From contig JAKBAB010000003.1 in NCBI GenBank assembly GCA_021815645.1, forward strand, positions 1-53,048: 53,048 nucleotides of DNA, in the 5' to 3' direction. Origin of the DNA: Actinomycetes bacterium. Lineage in GTDB: Bacteria; Actinomycetota; Acidimicrobiia; Acidimicrobiales; RAAP-2. Shown in pieces: positions 41,797 through 50,505 of this stretch (position 1 is its first letter; each line of letters begins with the position of its first letter). The notes under the pieces were generated by a model that worked only from the letters and a program-made list of their open reading frames with translations, did not search any database and was not told the DNA's origin. A program made the translations under genes and the position numbers.

Positions 41797-43107
41797 GTGA
41801 TTCCCCTCCTGCGCGCCGACGAGATGCGCGACGCGGACCGCGACGCGGCCGCCAAAAGTAGCGTCGACGCCCTGGTGCGTCGCGCCGGCACGGCCGTCGC
41901 CCTCGAAGTCAAACGACTGCTGGGAACTTGCTACGGCGCTCGGGTCGCCGTGCTCGCGGGCCCGGGTCTCAACGGCGCCGACGGACGGGTGGCCGCCGAG
42001 TGGTTACGTGAACGCGGTAGCCAGGTCTCGGTCGTCGACGTTCGCGCCCAACCCGCGAGCCTGTCGGGCTACGATCTCGTCGTCGACGCCGCCTACGCGC
42101 TGGGTTGCTCGCGCGATTACCTTGCCCCCGACGTAGGCGACTGCCCGATAGTGGCCGTAGACCTCCCTTCGGGAGTGGAGGCTGACTCGGGCCGACTAAT
42201 GGGCGCACCCCTTCGCGCCACCGTCACCGTAGCGCTGGGTGCCCTTAAGTACGCCCACGTCACGGGCCCGAGCGTGTCCCACGTCGGCGAGATTCGCTTC
42301 CGAGGACTGGGCATCGTAGCTTCTAGTGCGAGCGGATTGGTGGAGGACGGAGACCTGAGCGCAGTGACGTGGCCCGAGCGCAACGACCACAAGTGGCGTC
42401 ACGCCGTCGCCGTATTCGCGGGGTCCCCGTCAATGCCCGGCGCTGCGTCCCTCGTCGCGGCCGGCGCCGCCAGCGCCGGGGCGTCCATGATTCGGCTAAA
42501 GAATCGGGGCTCGACACGCGACGTGGTGAACCTGGCCCCCGAGGTCGTGCGCGAAACCGGTGAGTTGGACTCACGCGTGCGTGCGGTCGTGGCTGGTCCC
42601 GGCCTCGGTGCGGGAGCGCCGCAGTGGCTCAAAGGGCAGTTCTCGACGCTACGCAGCCCCACCGTGCTCGACGCCGACGCCCTCGACCGCGACTTAATCA
42701 CCGAGTTAGTCACGCGCGCGGTGACGGTCGTGGTAACACCCCACGACGGAGAGTTCGTTCGTCTAACCGGGGGCCCGTTACCCGAAAACCGCCTAGAGGC
42801 GACGAGAGCGCTCGCGAGAGAGTTGGGGTGCGTGGTACTGCTCAAGGGACCGCACACGATCGTCGCGGCCCCCGGGGGTGAAGTAAGGGTCGTCACGTCC
42901 GGGACGGCCGCACTCGCGACGGCTGGAACCGGCGACGTCCTCGCGGGTATGATCGGGGGGCTTCTAGCCCGAGGGCACGACGCGCTGAGTGCCGCGGGCC
43001 TAGCGGCGCACCTGCACGGCCGCGCGGGGTCCCAACTGGCGCCCTTCTCGGGCGCGTCTGCCCTCGCGGGCGCGGTGCGCGACTTCCTAGCGGGGTCGCG
43101 ACTTTAA
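41797..43107 (+). CDS. nnr: Bifunctional NAD(P)H-hydrate epimerase/dehydratase
   Basis: NAD(P)HX repair enzyme. The N-terminal YjeF_N epimerase domain includes VAVLAGPGLNGADGRVAAEWL and AVDLPSGVEADSG; the C-terminal ADP/ATP-dependent dehydratase domain has AVFAGSPSMPGAASLVA, VVAGPGLG, VVTPHDGEFVRLTG and TAGTGDVLAGMIGGLLA. Length 436 is slightly short for the fusion (about 480-500). The N-terminal domain has shrunk in places: the usual GxGNNGGDG motif reads GPGLNGADG, so epimerase activity may be altered. GTG start. Confidence 0.87.
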   Translation: MIPLLRADEMRDADRDAAAKSSVDALVRRAGTAVALEVKRLLGTCYGARVAVLAGPGLNGADGRVAAEWLRERGSQVSVVDVRAQPASLSGYDLVVDAAYALGCSRDYLAPDVGDCPIVAVDLPSGVEADSGRLMGAPLRATVTVALGALKYAHVTGPSVSHVGEIRFRGLGIVASSASGLVEDGDLSAVTWPERNDHKWRHAVAVFAGSPSMPGAASLVAAGAASAGASMIRLKNRGSTRDVVNLAPEVVRETGELDSRVRAVVAGPGLGAGAPQWLKGQFSTLRSPTVLDADALDRDLITELVTRAVTVVVTPHDGEFVRLTGGPLPENRLEATRALARELGCVVLLKGPHTIVAAPGGEVRVVTSGTAALATAGTGDVLAGMIGGLLARGHDALSAAGLAAHLHGRAGSQLAPFSGASALAGAVRDFLAGSRL

Positions 43108-43186
43108 CGGGCGTGCCGGCGTTATTTTTGTTAGGTCCGCTGCGCCGCGTTCTAACCGGAGAAAGCCCACTGCCGGGGGGATGAAA

Positions 43187-43954
43187 CTATATGACTGGCG
43201 AGAGCCCGCCGTCCAAGCTAATACCCACTCCGGTTACGTAACTAGCTCGCGGCGAAAGGAGGAACGACGCGAGATCGGCGAACTCTTCCGCCCGCCCGAC
43301 TCTTCCGAGTGGAATGCGCGCGTCGTCGGCCAACTGCCGGTAGAAGGTTCCGCGAGGCACGCCCGCGTCGTGGGCGCGCCTCTCCCATTGACCCGACTCA
43401 ATGAGCCCCACGAGCACCGCGTTAGCCCGAACACCCAGCGGACCCAATTCGGCCGCCATTGATTTCGTTAGGGCCAATCCGGCGGCGCGCGACGCCGACG
43501 TCGGTGTCGTATTGGCACCCGGCGCACGCGCCGTTACCGAAAGAACGTTCAGAACCGCACCGCGCGAGCTCGCCAGCGCATCTAGGGATCGTCGAACCGT
43601 CCGCAGGGCCGCGACGACCTTCAACTCGTAGTCCTCGCGCCACTGGTCGTCGAAGGAGTTGGCAACGGCGCTCGCGGCGCTGCGACCGGCGTTGTTAACG
43701 ACACCGTCGAGGCGGTGAAACTGCTCTATCGTGCGCTCGACGAACTTCTCGACGCCGTCGGGTTCCGTTACGTCGACGCGCACACAGAGAGCGTCGTCGC
43801 CGAGATGCCGCTGAGCTCGCTCCAGTCGGTCCCGGTCGCGCCCACAGACCGCCACCAGCGCCCGTTCGTCCACTAACTTGCGAGCGAGGCTCAATCCCAA
43901 ACCGTCCGTGCCCCCGGTAATCAAAAAAACGCGGTCCGCGAGTTCGAGGTCCAC
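43187..43954 (-). CDS. SDR-family protein lacking the canonical Tyr-Lys pair
   Basis: Short-chain dehydrogenase fold of 255 residues: cofactor motif TGGTDGLG (13-20), DVTEPDG, NNAG (87-90) and the C-terminal VTGVGISLDGG. The active-site serine is near 139, but where classical SDRs have YSASKAA this has TSASRAA: Tyr is Thr152 and Lys is Arg156. It may bind NAD(P) without classical catalysis, or use other residues. GTG start with AGGGGAG upstream. Converges on the nnr gene. Confidence 0.82.
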   Translation of the reverse strand: MDLELADRVFLITGGTDGLGLSLARKLVDERALVAVCGRDRDRLERAQRHLGDDALCVRVDVTEPDGVEKFVERTIEQFHRLDGVVNNAGRSAASAVANSFDDQWREDYELKVVAALRTVRRSLDALASSRGAVLNVLSVTARAPGANTTPTSASRAAGLALTKSMAAELGPLGVRANAVLVGLIESGQWERRAHDAGVPRGTFYRQLADDARIPLGRVGRAEEFADLASFLLSPRASYVTGVGISLDGGLSPVI

Positions 43955-44051
43955 CGGCTCCCCTAGCGCCGAAGTCGCAAGGGGGCCGTCGCGTGGGAGC
44001 TACGCCTGGCGTGGTCCACACCAGGGCGACTCCCCAAGGCGCACCAACGAG

Positions 44052-44294
44052 TCACTGGAGGTAGTTCTCCACAACGTCGGGTTGGCGAAGTCCGGCTCCT
44101 TCGGGGTCGAGACCAGCGCTTCGGCGAGCGCGACGTTGGCGCAACAGGTCGTAACACTGGTCGAGCTGGACTTCGATCGTCCGCAGGCGCTTTCGTTGTT
44201 GTTCAGACAGGGCGGCGCCGTGGTGGGACTCCTCGAGCTCGAACTCCTCCAACGAAAGCTCCTCGATTCTCGCTAATACACCCTCGTCGTCCAC
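44052..44294 (-). CDS. DUF2630 family protein
   Basis: An 80-residue acidic, helical protein. VLARIEELSLEEFELEE, LSEQQRKRLRTIEVQLDQCYDLLRQRRARRSAGLDPEGA and the ending VVENYLQ match DUF2630, a small family of actinobacteria with unknown function. The ORF track starts 51 codons early; GTG at 44294 is preceded by AAGGGG at good spacing. It lies upstream of the degenerate SDR on the same strand (97-bp gap). Confidence 0.82.
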   Translation of the reverse strand: MDDEGVLARIEELSLEEFELEESHHGAALSEQQRKRLRTIEVQLDQCYDLLRQRRARRSAGLDPEGAGLRQPDVVENYLQ

Positions 44295-44492
44295 GGTTCC
44301 CCTTTCGCCCCTGCGCTGAACACTAGTCATTAGCGGGCGGCCCCTCGGAACCGAGAAAACTTCGGACCACCGCGCCGCGGGCCCACAAATAGTCCCCACG
44401 ACCAAACGAATCGCCGACGCGTACATCATCTTCGACACCATCAGCACGTCCTCAGAGATTTCACAGACGGCCCTAATGGATTTCTCAAACTA

Positions 44493-44514
44493 GTCCGACA
44501 CAATTAGGTCGGAC
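44493..44514. promoter_or_regulatory. Inverted repeat upstream of the DUF5666-like gene
   Basis: GTCCGAC and GTCGGAC are perfect 7-bp inverted repeats with an 8-nt spacer, about 40 bp before the secreted-protein ATG. It could be an operator for that gene or the divergent DUF2630 gene, or an mRNA hairpin. Confidence 0.4.
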
Positions 44515-44551
44515 CGGTTCCCAAGGTCGCTTTCACTAGTTAGGAGCATTC

Positions 44552-45691
44552 ATGCGCACCCCAACCCTAAAGACCATCGCTCAGTCGCTCACCGCAGTGG
44601 CCATGGGCGTAACGATGATTTCAGGCGGAGCGGCGCTAGCGTCAGCCGCGCCGGGCCGCGGTCACGGTTTCGACCGGAACGTGGCGAGTGGACGACTCTC
44701 GCGCTTTGACTACTCACTCGAAGGACGTGGCGGCTACGTCACCGCCGTAACGGGGACGTCGGTCACCGTAGAGTCCCTGAGCGGACTCACGACGACCTTC
44801 GCACTCACGCCCACGACCACCTATCGCGAGGGTGACTCCCCCACGTCCATCGGCTCGCTGGTCGTCGGCGACCGCATTCACGTAGCCGTGAGTGCAACCG
44901 CTCCCCAGACGGCGACGGCGGTGACCATTGAGTTGGCCGAACTCATGGGCGTCGTCACCGGCGTCAACGCCAACACCGTATCGATCCGGTCCGACCAGGG
45001 ATTCACCCGTACGATCATCGTTAGCCCGACGACTACCTACCGCGAAGGCGGCTCTTCCACCACGCTCAGCAGCGTTGCGGTGGGTTCTCGGATTGAGGCT
45101 CAGGGCACCATCGACGCCAACGGAGTCTCCCTCGACGCACTGAACGTATTGATAGACGCCAACATCCATCGAGAGACTTTCCGTGGCGTCGTTCAGTCAT
45201 TCACGAGCTCCTCGGTAACGGTGCTGAGCTCTGGTGGCGTTATCGAGACCTTCGCGTTCACAACGACCACGACGTTTAAGAGCGGTGACGTCACCTTGAC
45301 CGCGGGCTCACTCGCCGCGGGCCAACACGTGACGGTATCGTTCGACTCGGCGGCCGCTACGACGGCCCTCAACGTCAGCATCGAGCTCGCCAAAGTAACA
45401 GGGACCGTGGCGAGTATCGCCGGCGACCTCATCACATTAAGTGGTGGGGAGGGCTTTAGCCGCCCCGTCTTGGTTAGTGGACAGACCACTTACGTTGAGA
45501 AGGGCAAGAGTGCGACCTTGGCCAACATCAGCGTCGGAACACGTATCCGGGCCGAAGGTACCGTGGCCGCCGACCTCATTACCTTGGACGCGCTGCGAGT
45601 TACGATAAGTCCTTCGCGTGACCGAAACACTCCCGCGAAGGGATCGAATTCGAATCACTCGAACCGAAAGTCCCCCGACCGCACTCGCTAA
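44552..45691 (+). CDS. Secreted protein with four DUF5666-like repeats
   Basis: A 379-residue exported protein. The signal peptide is MRTPTLKTIAQSLTAVAMGVTMISGGAALASAAP. Four beta-rich repeats of about 65-75 residues follow, each with the pattern G-x-V..V(T/S)(V/I)...TTTY/F..G......L..G..V/I, as in DUF5666 proteins. Repeats 1 and 3 end alike (VTIELAE, VSIELAK) and repeats 2 and 4 end alike (SLDALNVLID, TLDALRVTIS). The tail is basic and Ser/Asn-rich. Thr-rich and Cys-free. Function unknown; probably surface or extracellular. AGGAG upstream of the ATG. Confidence 0.78.
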   Translation: MRTPTLKTIAQSLTAVAMGVTMISGGAALASAAPGRGHGFDRNVASGRLSRFDYSLEGRGGYVTAVTGTSVTVESLSGLTTTFALTPTTTYREGDSPTSIGSLVVGDRIHVAVSATAPQTATAVTIELAELMGVVTGVNANTVSIRSDQGFTRTIIVSPTTTYREGGSSTTLSSVAVGSRIEAQGTIDANGVSLDALNVLIDANIHRETFRGVVQSFTSSSVTVLSSGGVIETFAFTTTTTFKSGDVTLTAGSLAAGQHVTVSFDSAAATTALNVSIELAKVTGTVASIAGDLITLSGGEGFSRPVLVSGQTTYVEKGKSATLANISVGTRIRAEGTVAADLITLDALRVTISPSRDRNTPAKGSNSNHSNRKSPDRTR

Positions 45692-45707
45692 CCCCCAGCC
45701 CGCGGTC

Positions 45708-45755
45708 ATCACCGCCGCCCTGCGAGTCGATTGAGACTCGAGGGGCGGCGGTGAT
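45708..45755 (+). terminator. Terminator after the DUF5666-like gene
   Basis: ATCACCGCCGCCC and GGGCGGCGGTGAT form a perfect 13-bp stem, with an inner CGAGTC/GACTCG hairpin in the loop. It follows the stop codon by 16 bp and precedes CGCTTTGAG. Its strength and position support a terminator. Confidence 0.75.
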
Positions 45756-45830
45756 CGCTTTGAGCGCCAAAGTGGATCTAACTCAAGGATCTAAGCCCGC
45801 GCGGTAAGAAGTAAGCGGCGTGACAGACTG

Positions 45831-46610
45831 GTGAGCGTGCGTGCGGCGTCTAACTGGCTATGTGACATGGACGGCGTACTGATTCGAGACGGATCCATGG
45901 TCCCGGGCGCCGATCGCTTCCTCGCGTGGCTACGCTCGACCGATCGCCACTTCCTGGTCCTGACCAACAACTCACTCTTTACCCCCGACGTTCTCAGCCA
46001 ACGACTCAGGTCGATGGGTCTCGACGTCGGCCGGGACCAGCTCTGGACGTCGGCGCTCGCGACCGCTCGATTCGTTCGCGACCAGCGTCCCGAGGGTCGC
46101 GCCTTCGTCATCGGTGAATCAAGTATGCACGACGCCCTCAGCGACGTCGGGTACCGCGAAGCAACTCACTCCGTGGACTACGTCGTGCTCGGCGAAACGT
46201 GGCACTACTCCTTCGAAGAGTTGACGACCGCGATTCGTCTAGTGGAGTCGGGCAGCGCCTTCGTCGCGACGAATCCCGAAACCACGGGCACGTCGCCCGA
46301 AGGACCGCTACCGGGCTGCGGCGCCCTGGCCGCCCTGATCGAGAGCGCCACGGGCGTGACGCCCTACTACGTGGGTAAACCCAACGCGGTGATGATCCGT
46401 GACGCTCTAAAAATCCTCGGGGCGCACTCGAGCGAAACGGTGGTCGTCGGCGACCGAATGGATACCGACATTCACGCCGGCACCGAGGCGGGAATTGAAA
46501 CCGTACTGGTTCTGACCGGCGTCGCCCAGGCCGGCGACGCGGAAAAGTACGCTTTTCGCCCCACCCGCGTCGTCGCGAGCGTGGTGGACCTCATTGAAGT
46601 TGCTAAATAG
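45831..46610 (+). CDS. HAD-family sugar/nucleotide phosphatase (NagD-like)
   Basis: HAD-IIA phosphatase, 259 residues. Motif I DMDGVLIRDG (nucleophile Asp12 and Asp14), motif II LTNNS, the Lys of motif III in VGKPN and motif IV GDRMDTDIHAG are all present. A C2-type cap lies between motifs II and III. NagD-like enzymes dephosphorylate nucleoside monophosphates or sugar phosphates. The cap type differs from trehalose-6-phosphate phosphatase (OtsB), so it should not be taken as OtsB despite the neighbouring otsA. GTG start. Confidence 0.86.
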   Translation: MSVRAASNWLCDMDGVLIRDGSMVPGADRFLAWLRSTDRHFLVLTNNSLFTPDVLSQRLRSMGLDVGRDQLWTSALATARFVRDQRPEGRAFVIGESSMHDALSDVGYREATHSVDYVVLGETWHYSFEELTTAIRLVESGSAFVATNPETTGTSPEGPLPGCGALAALIESATGVTPYYVGKPNAVMIRDALKILGAHSSETVVVGDRMDTDIHAGTEAGIETVLVLTGVAQAGDAEKYAFRPTRVVASVVDLIEVAK

Positions 46611-46616
46611 CCCGTG

Positions 46617-46635
46617 GCGCCCGAGGGCCGGGCGC
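46617..46635. terminator. Bidirectional hairpin between converging genes
   Basis: GCGCCCG and CGGGCGC form a 7-bp GC stem with a 5-nt loop in the 24-bp gap between the converging HAD gene and otsA. It can serve both directions. Confidence 0.5.
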
Positions 46636-48089
46636 TAGAGACTGGTCTGTCGAAGGGCCGCGAGAAACGACTCGGCCCAGTCGTAGACGTCGCGCCGCGA
46701 CGTGCGTCGACGCATACGCGACATCCGGTCCCGTTCCTCTTTGGGCGCGACGTCCACCGCTAGACGAATCGCCTCTTTGATTCCCTCGAGATCGTGGGGG
46801 TTCACCATAAAGGCTCCGCCGAGCTCCCCGGCGGCACCGGCGAACTCACTGAGCACCAGCCGTCCGCGCAGGTCACCTCGACACATAACGTACTCTTTGG
46901 CGACAAGGTTCATTCCGTCACGAAATGGCGTCACGATCATTACGTCCGCCGCCAAATATAGAGCAACGAGTTCGGCGAATGGCAGATTCTGGTGAAGGTA
47001 GTGAACGACGGGCCGTCCCACGAGTCCGTAGTCACCGTTTACTTCACTGACGACCTGCTCGAGATCGTGACGCTCCCGCTCGTAGTGGGCGTCGGTCTCG
47101 CGGCTAGGGACCGCCACTTGAACCATGACGTGGCGTCCAGCGACGAGCGACCCTTCTTCGAAAAGCTCCGAAACGGCCTTAATTCTCTGCTGAATACCCT
47201 TGGTGTAGTCGAGTCGGTCCACGCCGAGCAGGACCACCTCGGGCTCTCCGAGGTCGGCGCGCAGTGACTGGGCGCGTTCACGGGTAGCCCGGTCGTTGGC
47301 CAGTGCGACGATCTGGCGACAGTCGACTGAAATGGGAAAGGCGCCGACGCGAACGGTGCGGCCCTCGTACTCAAGAATCGAATCGGTTCCCGTAGCGAGG
47401 GACTGTCGTCGGGCCATGCGCGAGAAGTTCGACGCGGCGTGTCGAACTTGGAAACCGATGAGGTCCGCGCCCAAGAGACCGGCCAGAATCTCGCGACGCC
47501 AGGGCAGTTGCATAAACAGTTCAATCGGCGGAAAGGGAATATGCAGGAAGAAGCCGATTCGAACGTCGGGCCGCAGTTGACGGAGCATGCGCGGCACCAA
47601 CTGCAGTTGGTAGTCGTGAATCCACACCGTTGCCCCGGGCGCCGCGGCCTCGGCCGCGGCTTCGGCGAAACGTCGGTTGACGTCGACGTACGTCTGCCAC
47701 CACACTCGGTGAAAGGTCGGAGCGCGAATTGCGTCGTGGTAGAGCGGCCACAAGGTGGCGTTAGAAAATCCCAAATAGAAGTTCTCGTACTCCTCTTTGC
47801 CCATCTCCACCGCCACCAGGCGAATTCCCTCGTAGACCTTCGGGGCCTCGCGCCGCTCGGTCGAACCGGACCAACCAATCCACAGTCCGTTGCGACTCTG
47901 GAGAACCGAGGTCAAAGCCGACACGAGCCCGCCCGGACTGGGCCGCCAACCCTTCGAACCGTGATTAGAGGTGTGATGAACGGGCAGACGATTCGCAACC
48001 ACAATGAGGTCGGCGCGCCGCGCGTCCCGGGGACTCGCGGCAGCGGCGCGCGCCCGTGGTGGATTGGGTGGGGCCTCGAAGGTGGTCAC
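46635..48089 (-). CDS. otsA: Alpha,alpha-trehalose-phosphate synthase
   Basis: GT20 glycosyltransferase that joins a nucleotide glucose donor and glucose-6-phosphate to trehalose-6-phosphate. Motifs: VVANRLPVHHTSN, GWRPSPGGLVSAL (nucleotide-sugar loop), WIGWSGS, VWIHDYQLQLVPRMLRQ, FFLHIPFPP, LGVDRLDYTKGIQQR and TPFRDGMNLVAKEYV. Length 484 is typical. GTG start. It lies 86 bp after a GH15 gene on the same strand, indicating a shared trehalose/alpha-glucan role. No OtsB is visible in the window. Confidence 0.94.
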   Translation of the reverse strand: MTTFEAPPNPPRARAAAASPRDARRADLIVVANRLPVHHTSNHGSKGWRPSPGGLVSALTSVLQSRNGLWIGWSGSTERREAPKVYEGIRLVAVEMGKEEYENFYLGFSNATLWPLYHDAIRAPTFHRVWWQTYVDVNRRFAEAAAEAAAPGATVWIHDYQLQLVPRMLRQLRPDVRIGFFLHIPFPPIELFMQLPWRREILAGLLGADLIGFQVRHAASNFSRMARRQSLATGTDSILEYEGRTVRVGAFPISVDCRQIVALANDRATRERAQSLRADLGEPEVVLLGVDRLDYTKGIQQRIKAVSELFEEGSLVAGRHVMVQVAVPSRETDAHYERERHDLEQVVSEVNGDYGLVGRPVVHYLHQNLPFAELVALYLAADVMIVTPFRDGMNLVAKEYVMCRGDLRGRLVLSEFAGAAGELGGAFMVNPHDLEGIKEAIRLAVDVAPKEERDRMSRMRRRTSRRDVYDWAESFLAALRQTSL

Positions 48090-48175
48090 GATTAGGTACC
48101 TGGTCGCGAGCCTAATGCGCGGTGTCGCGAACCGGTCGGGCGCGGTGATTCGTTACGCTTTCGACACGTAGTTCG

Positions 48176-50158
48176 TTAGGGGACCGTCGACGGTCGATCG
48201 TCCTTGCCGGCGGCGTTCCACCAACTCGGTGAGATGGCGGCCCCCCGAACGGCCTCATTCGCCCGCTGCTCCGCTTGAATCACCTGGAGTATGGCGTTGA
48301 TCAGTGAGAGGTGCGTCAACGCCTGAGGAAAGTTGCCGAGGTGCCGCGCCGTGAGGGGGTCCAACTCTTCACCAAACAGTCCGAGCGCGCTCGCTGAGCC
48401 GACCAATTTTTCACAGTGCGTACGGGCCCGCTCGAGTTCACCGATCTCCACTAGAGCCGACACCAACCAGAACGAGCAGACCGTGAAGGACCCCTCACCT
48501 TCCCCCTTCATACCATCGTCGGTAGTGTCGGGTTGATAGCGATAGACGAAGGGCCCCTCACTGAGGTCGTCGGCGATGGCTAAGACCGTGCGACGAATGC
48601 GTTCGTCCGAAGCGGGCAAGAAACCCACCTGCGCCAACAGTAGGAGCGACGCGTCTAGTTCTTCCGATCCGTACGCCTGGGTGAAACAGCCGTTCTTCAA
48701 TCCCCGAGCGCACACGTCGGCGTGGATCTCCTGGGCCACCGACCACCACTGATCGGCCCGGCTCTTCTCGCCGCGCAGCGCGGCCAAGCGCGCTCCCCGG
48801 TCTAGCGCAACCCAGCACATCACCTTGGAAAACGTGAAGTGCCGTGGTTCGCCGCGAACCTCCCAGATACCTCGGTCGGTCTCGCGCCAACAGCCCAGCA
48901 CCACCTCGACGGCCTGAACGACGATGCGCCAAGAACGCTCACTGAGCGCGTCGCGTGATCGGGTGTGTTCGAAAACGCAGTCCACGATCGCGCCGAGAAT
49001 GTCGAACTGGACTTGATCGAAGGCGGCGTTGCCGTCGCGGACCGGGCGGCTGCCGCCGTAACCGGTTAAGTGGTCGAGCTCCATCTCCACCGGGGCGCTG
49101 GCGCCGTCGACCGGGTAAAGAACCTGGAGGGTGCGCCGAGACTTCTTCGCCCCGCTGGGGTGTGAACCCACCGGTTCCAAAACGTCGCCCAAAAAGGCCA
49201 AAAAGTCGTCGGCCTCGGTGTCGAAGCCCAAGGAGTGCAAGGCGCGCAAGGTGAAGGCGGCGTCGCGCACCCACGTGTAGCGATAGTCCCAGTTGCGCCC
49301 GCCACCCATGGACTCGGGTAACGAAGTCGTCGGGGCCGCGAGGAGGGCACCCGTCGGCGCGTAGGTGAGCCCCTTCAAAGTGAGCGCACTGCGCTGAAGA
49401 AACTCCCGCCACGGGTGGTCGGGGAAACGTCCGCCGTCAATCCAGTCGCGCCAGAACCGACTCGTTTCAGCGCGAGACCGGTCGACTTCGTCACGGTTCG
49501 ACGGCGCCTCCGCGTCCGTCCACCCCAGCACCACGAAGGATGATTCACCCTCGCGTAGCCGGTGACGCGCGCGAACCGCACGCCCTTCGATGCCGAAGCG
49601 CATATCCCCCGAGAGGCGCAGCCGGGGGTAGTCGGGGTTCGTCGTCTCGACTTGGTCGTAACTCGAACCACTAAAGACCCACTCCGCGTCGACGCGCCCG
49701 TAGTCGAAGGACGGCTCGCAGTTAAGGACAATGTCGACACTGCCGTGCAGGCAAGTTGCGGTCCTCACGAGAACGTGTTTGGCGTCGAAGTCACCGGGGG
49801 TTCGTCGGTGGTGACCGGATCGTTCCGTCGTTTGGTACCACGGAGCGACGGCCAGAAAGTCGTTCACGATCAGCCACCCGCTGCGCGTCTGCCAGGTCGT
49901 AGCGAGCACCATCGTGCCGGGAACGTACTGACGGTGGGCCGGGACGGCACTATCGGCGGGGGCGAGGCGGAACGACCCGGCCGCGCGGTCAAGGAGTGTC
50001 CCAAAGACGCTGGGGTCGTGGGGCTTGGGAATGCAGAACCACTCAATAGTTCCCGTTGGGGCCACGAGGCAGGAGTTCTCGCAGTCGGACAAAAATGCGT
50101 AATCGGCAATCGGCGGAAATATCGCTTCGAGGGAGTCCTGGTTCGTCGGACCCCTCAT
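48176..50158 (-). CDS. GH15 glycoside hydrolase (glucoamylase/trehalase type)
   Basis: Family 15 hydrolase of about 660 residues. N-terminal FPPIADYAFLSDCENSCLVAPTGTIEWFCIP is the actinobacterial GH15 signature. Core motifs: GGGRNWDYRYTWVRDAAFTL, DRGIWEVRGEPRHFTFSKVMCWVALDR (general acid Glu in WEVRGE) and ELDPLTARHLGNFPQALTHLSL (second acidic site). GH15 enzymes hydrolyse alpha-glucans or, in actinobacteria, trehalose; the adjacent otsA favours trehalose. The ORF track start is 34 codons early; ATG at 50158 has GAGGTGGGG upstream and precedes the conserved part. Confidence 0.88.
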   Translation of the reverse strand: MRGPTNQDSLEAIFPPIADYAFLSDCENSCLVAPTGTIEWFCIPKPHDPSVFGTLLDRAAGSFRLAPADSAVPAHRQYVPGTMVLATTWQTRSGWLIVNDFLAVAPWYQTTERSGHHRRTPGDFDAKHVLVRTATCLHGSVDIVLNCEPSFDYGRVDAEWVFSGSSYDQVETTNPDYPRLRLSGDMRFGIEGRAVRARHRLREGESSFVVLGWTDAEAPSNRDEVDRSRAETSRFWRDWIDGGRFPDHPWREFLQRSALTLKGLTYAPTGALLAAPTTSLPESMGGGRNWDYRYTWVRDAAFTLRALHSLGFDTEADDFLAFLGDVLEPVGSHPSGAKKSRRTLQVLYPVDGASAPVEMELDHLTGYGGSRPVRDGNAAFDQVQFDILGAIVDCVFEHTRSRDALSERSWRIVVQAVEVVLGCWRETDRGIWEVRGEPRHFTFSKVMCWVALDRGARLAALRGEKSRADQWWSVAQEIHADVCARGLKNGCFTQAYGSEELDASLLLLAQVGFLPASDERIRRTVLAIADDLSEGPFVYRYQPDTTDDGMKGEGEGSFTVCSFWLVSALVEIGELERARTHCEKLVGSASALGLFGEELDPLTARHLGNFPQALTHLSLINAILQVIQAEQRANEAVRGAAISPSWWNAAGKDDRPSTVP

Positions 50159-50505
50159 CCCCACCTCGCCGAGAGAGGACCGGCCTGTGAAGTCACCGCG
50201 GCGCGCCGGTACTCCACTCGCACCCATTGGCGTACCGAATGGCCCCCTCGTACCGCTCACCGCTGGACCTCAATCATCTCACCGTTCCCGTCTCTCGCGT
50301 AGCTGGGCACCACTTGTCGTACGCACACTTCAATCTACGGCCCGGGCTCGACCCAGTACGGTCGGGACTCCCGAGTCACTGCGCCCACCACACTCTCCCC
50401 ACGACCGCGCGTTCCGGCGGTCTAAACTAGCGAAACTTTTATGGCCACCTTACGAGCCGCCGGGCGCCGCCGCGGAACTCATCCGAGCGCTGGGTTGATA
50501 GCACC

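Noticed and set aside
45831-46610. Possible trehalose-6-phosphate phosphatase (OtsB) next to otsA
   Set aside because: Motifs and cap type are those of NagD-like HAD-IIA phosphatases, and the gene converges on otsA rather than sharing its operon.
47439-48095. Plus-strand ORF of 218 codons over otsA
   Set aside because: Antisense shadow of a gene with unmistakable OtsA motifs.
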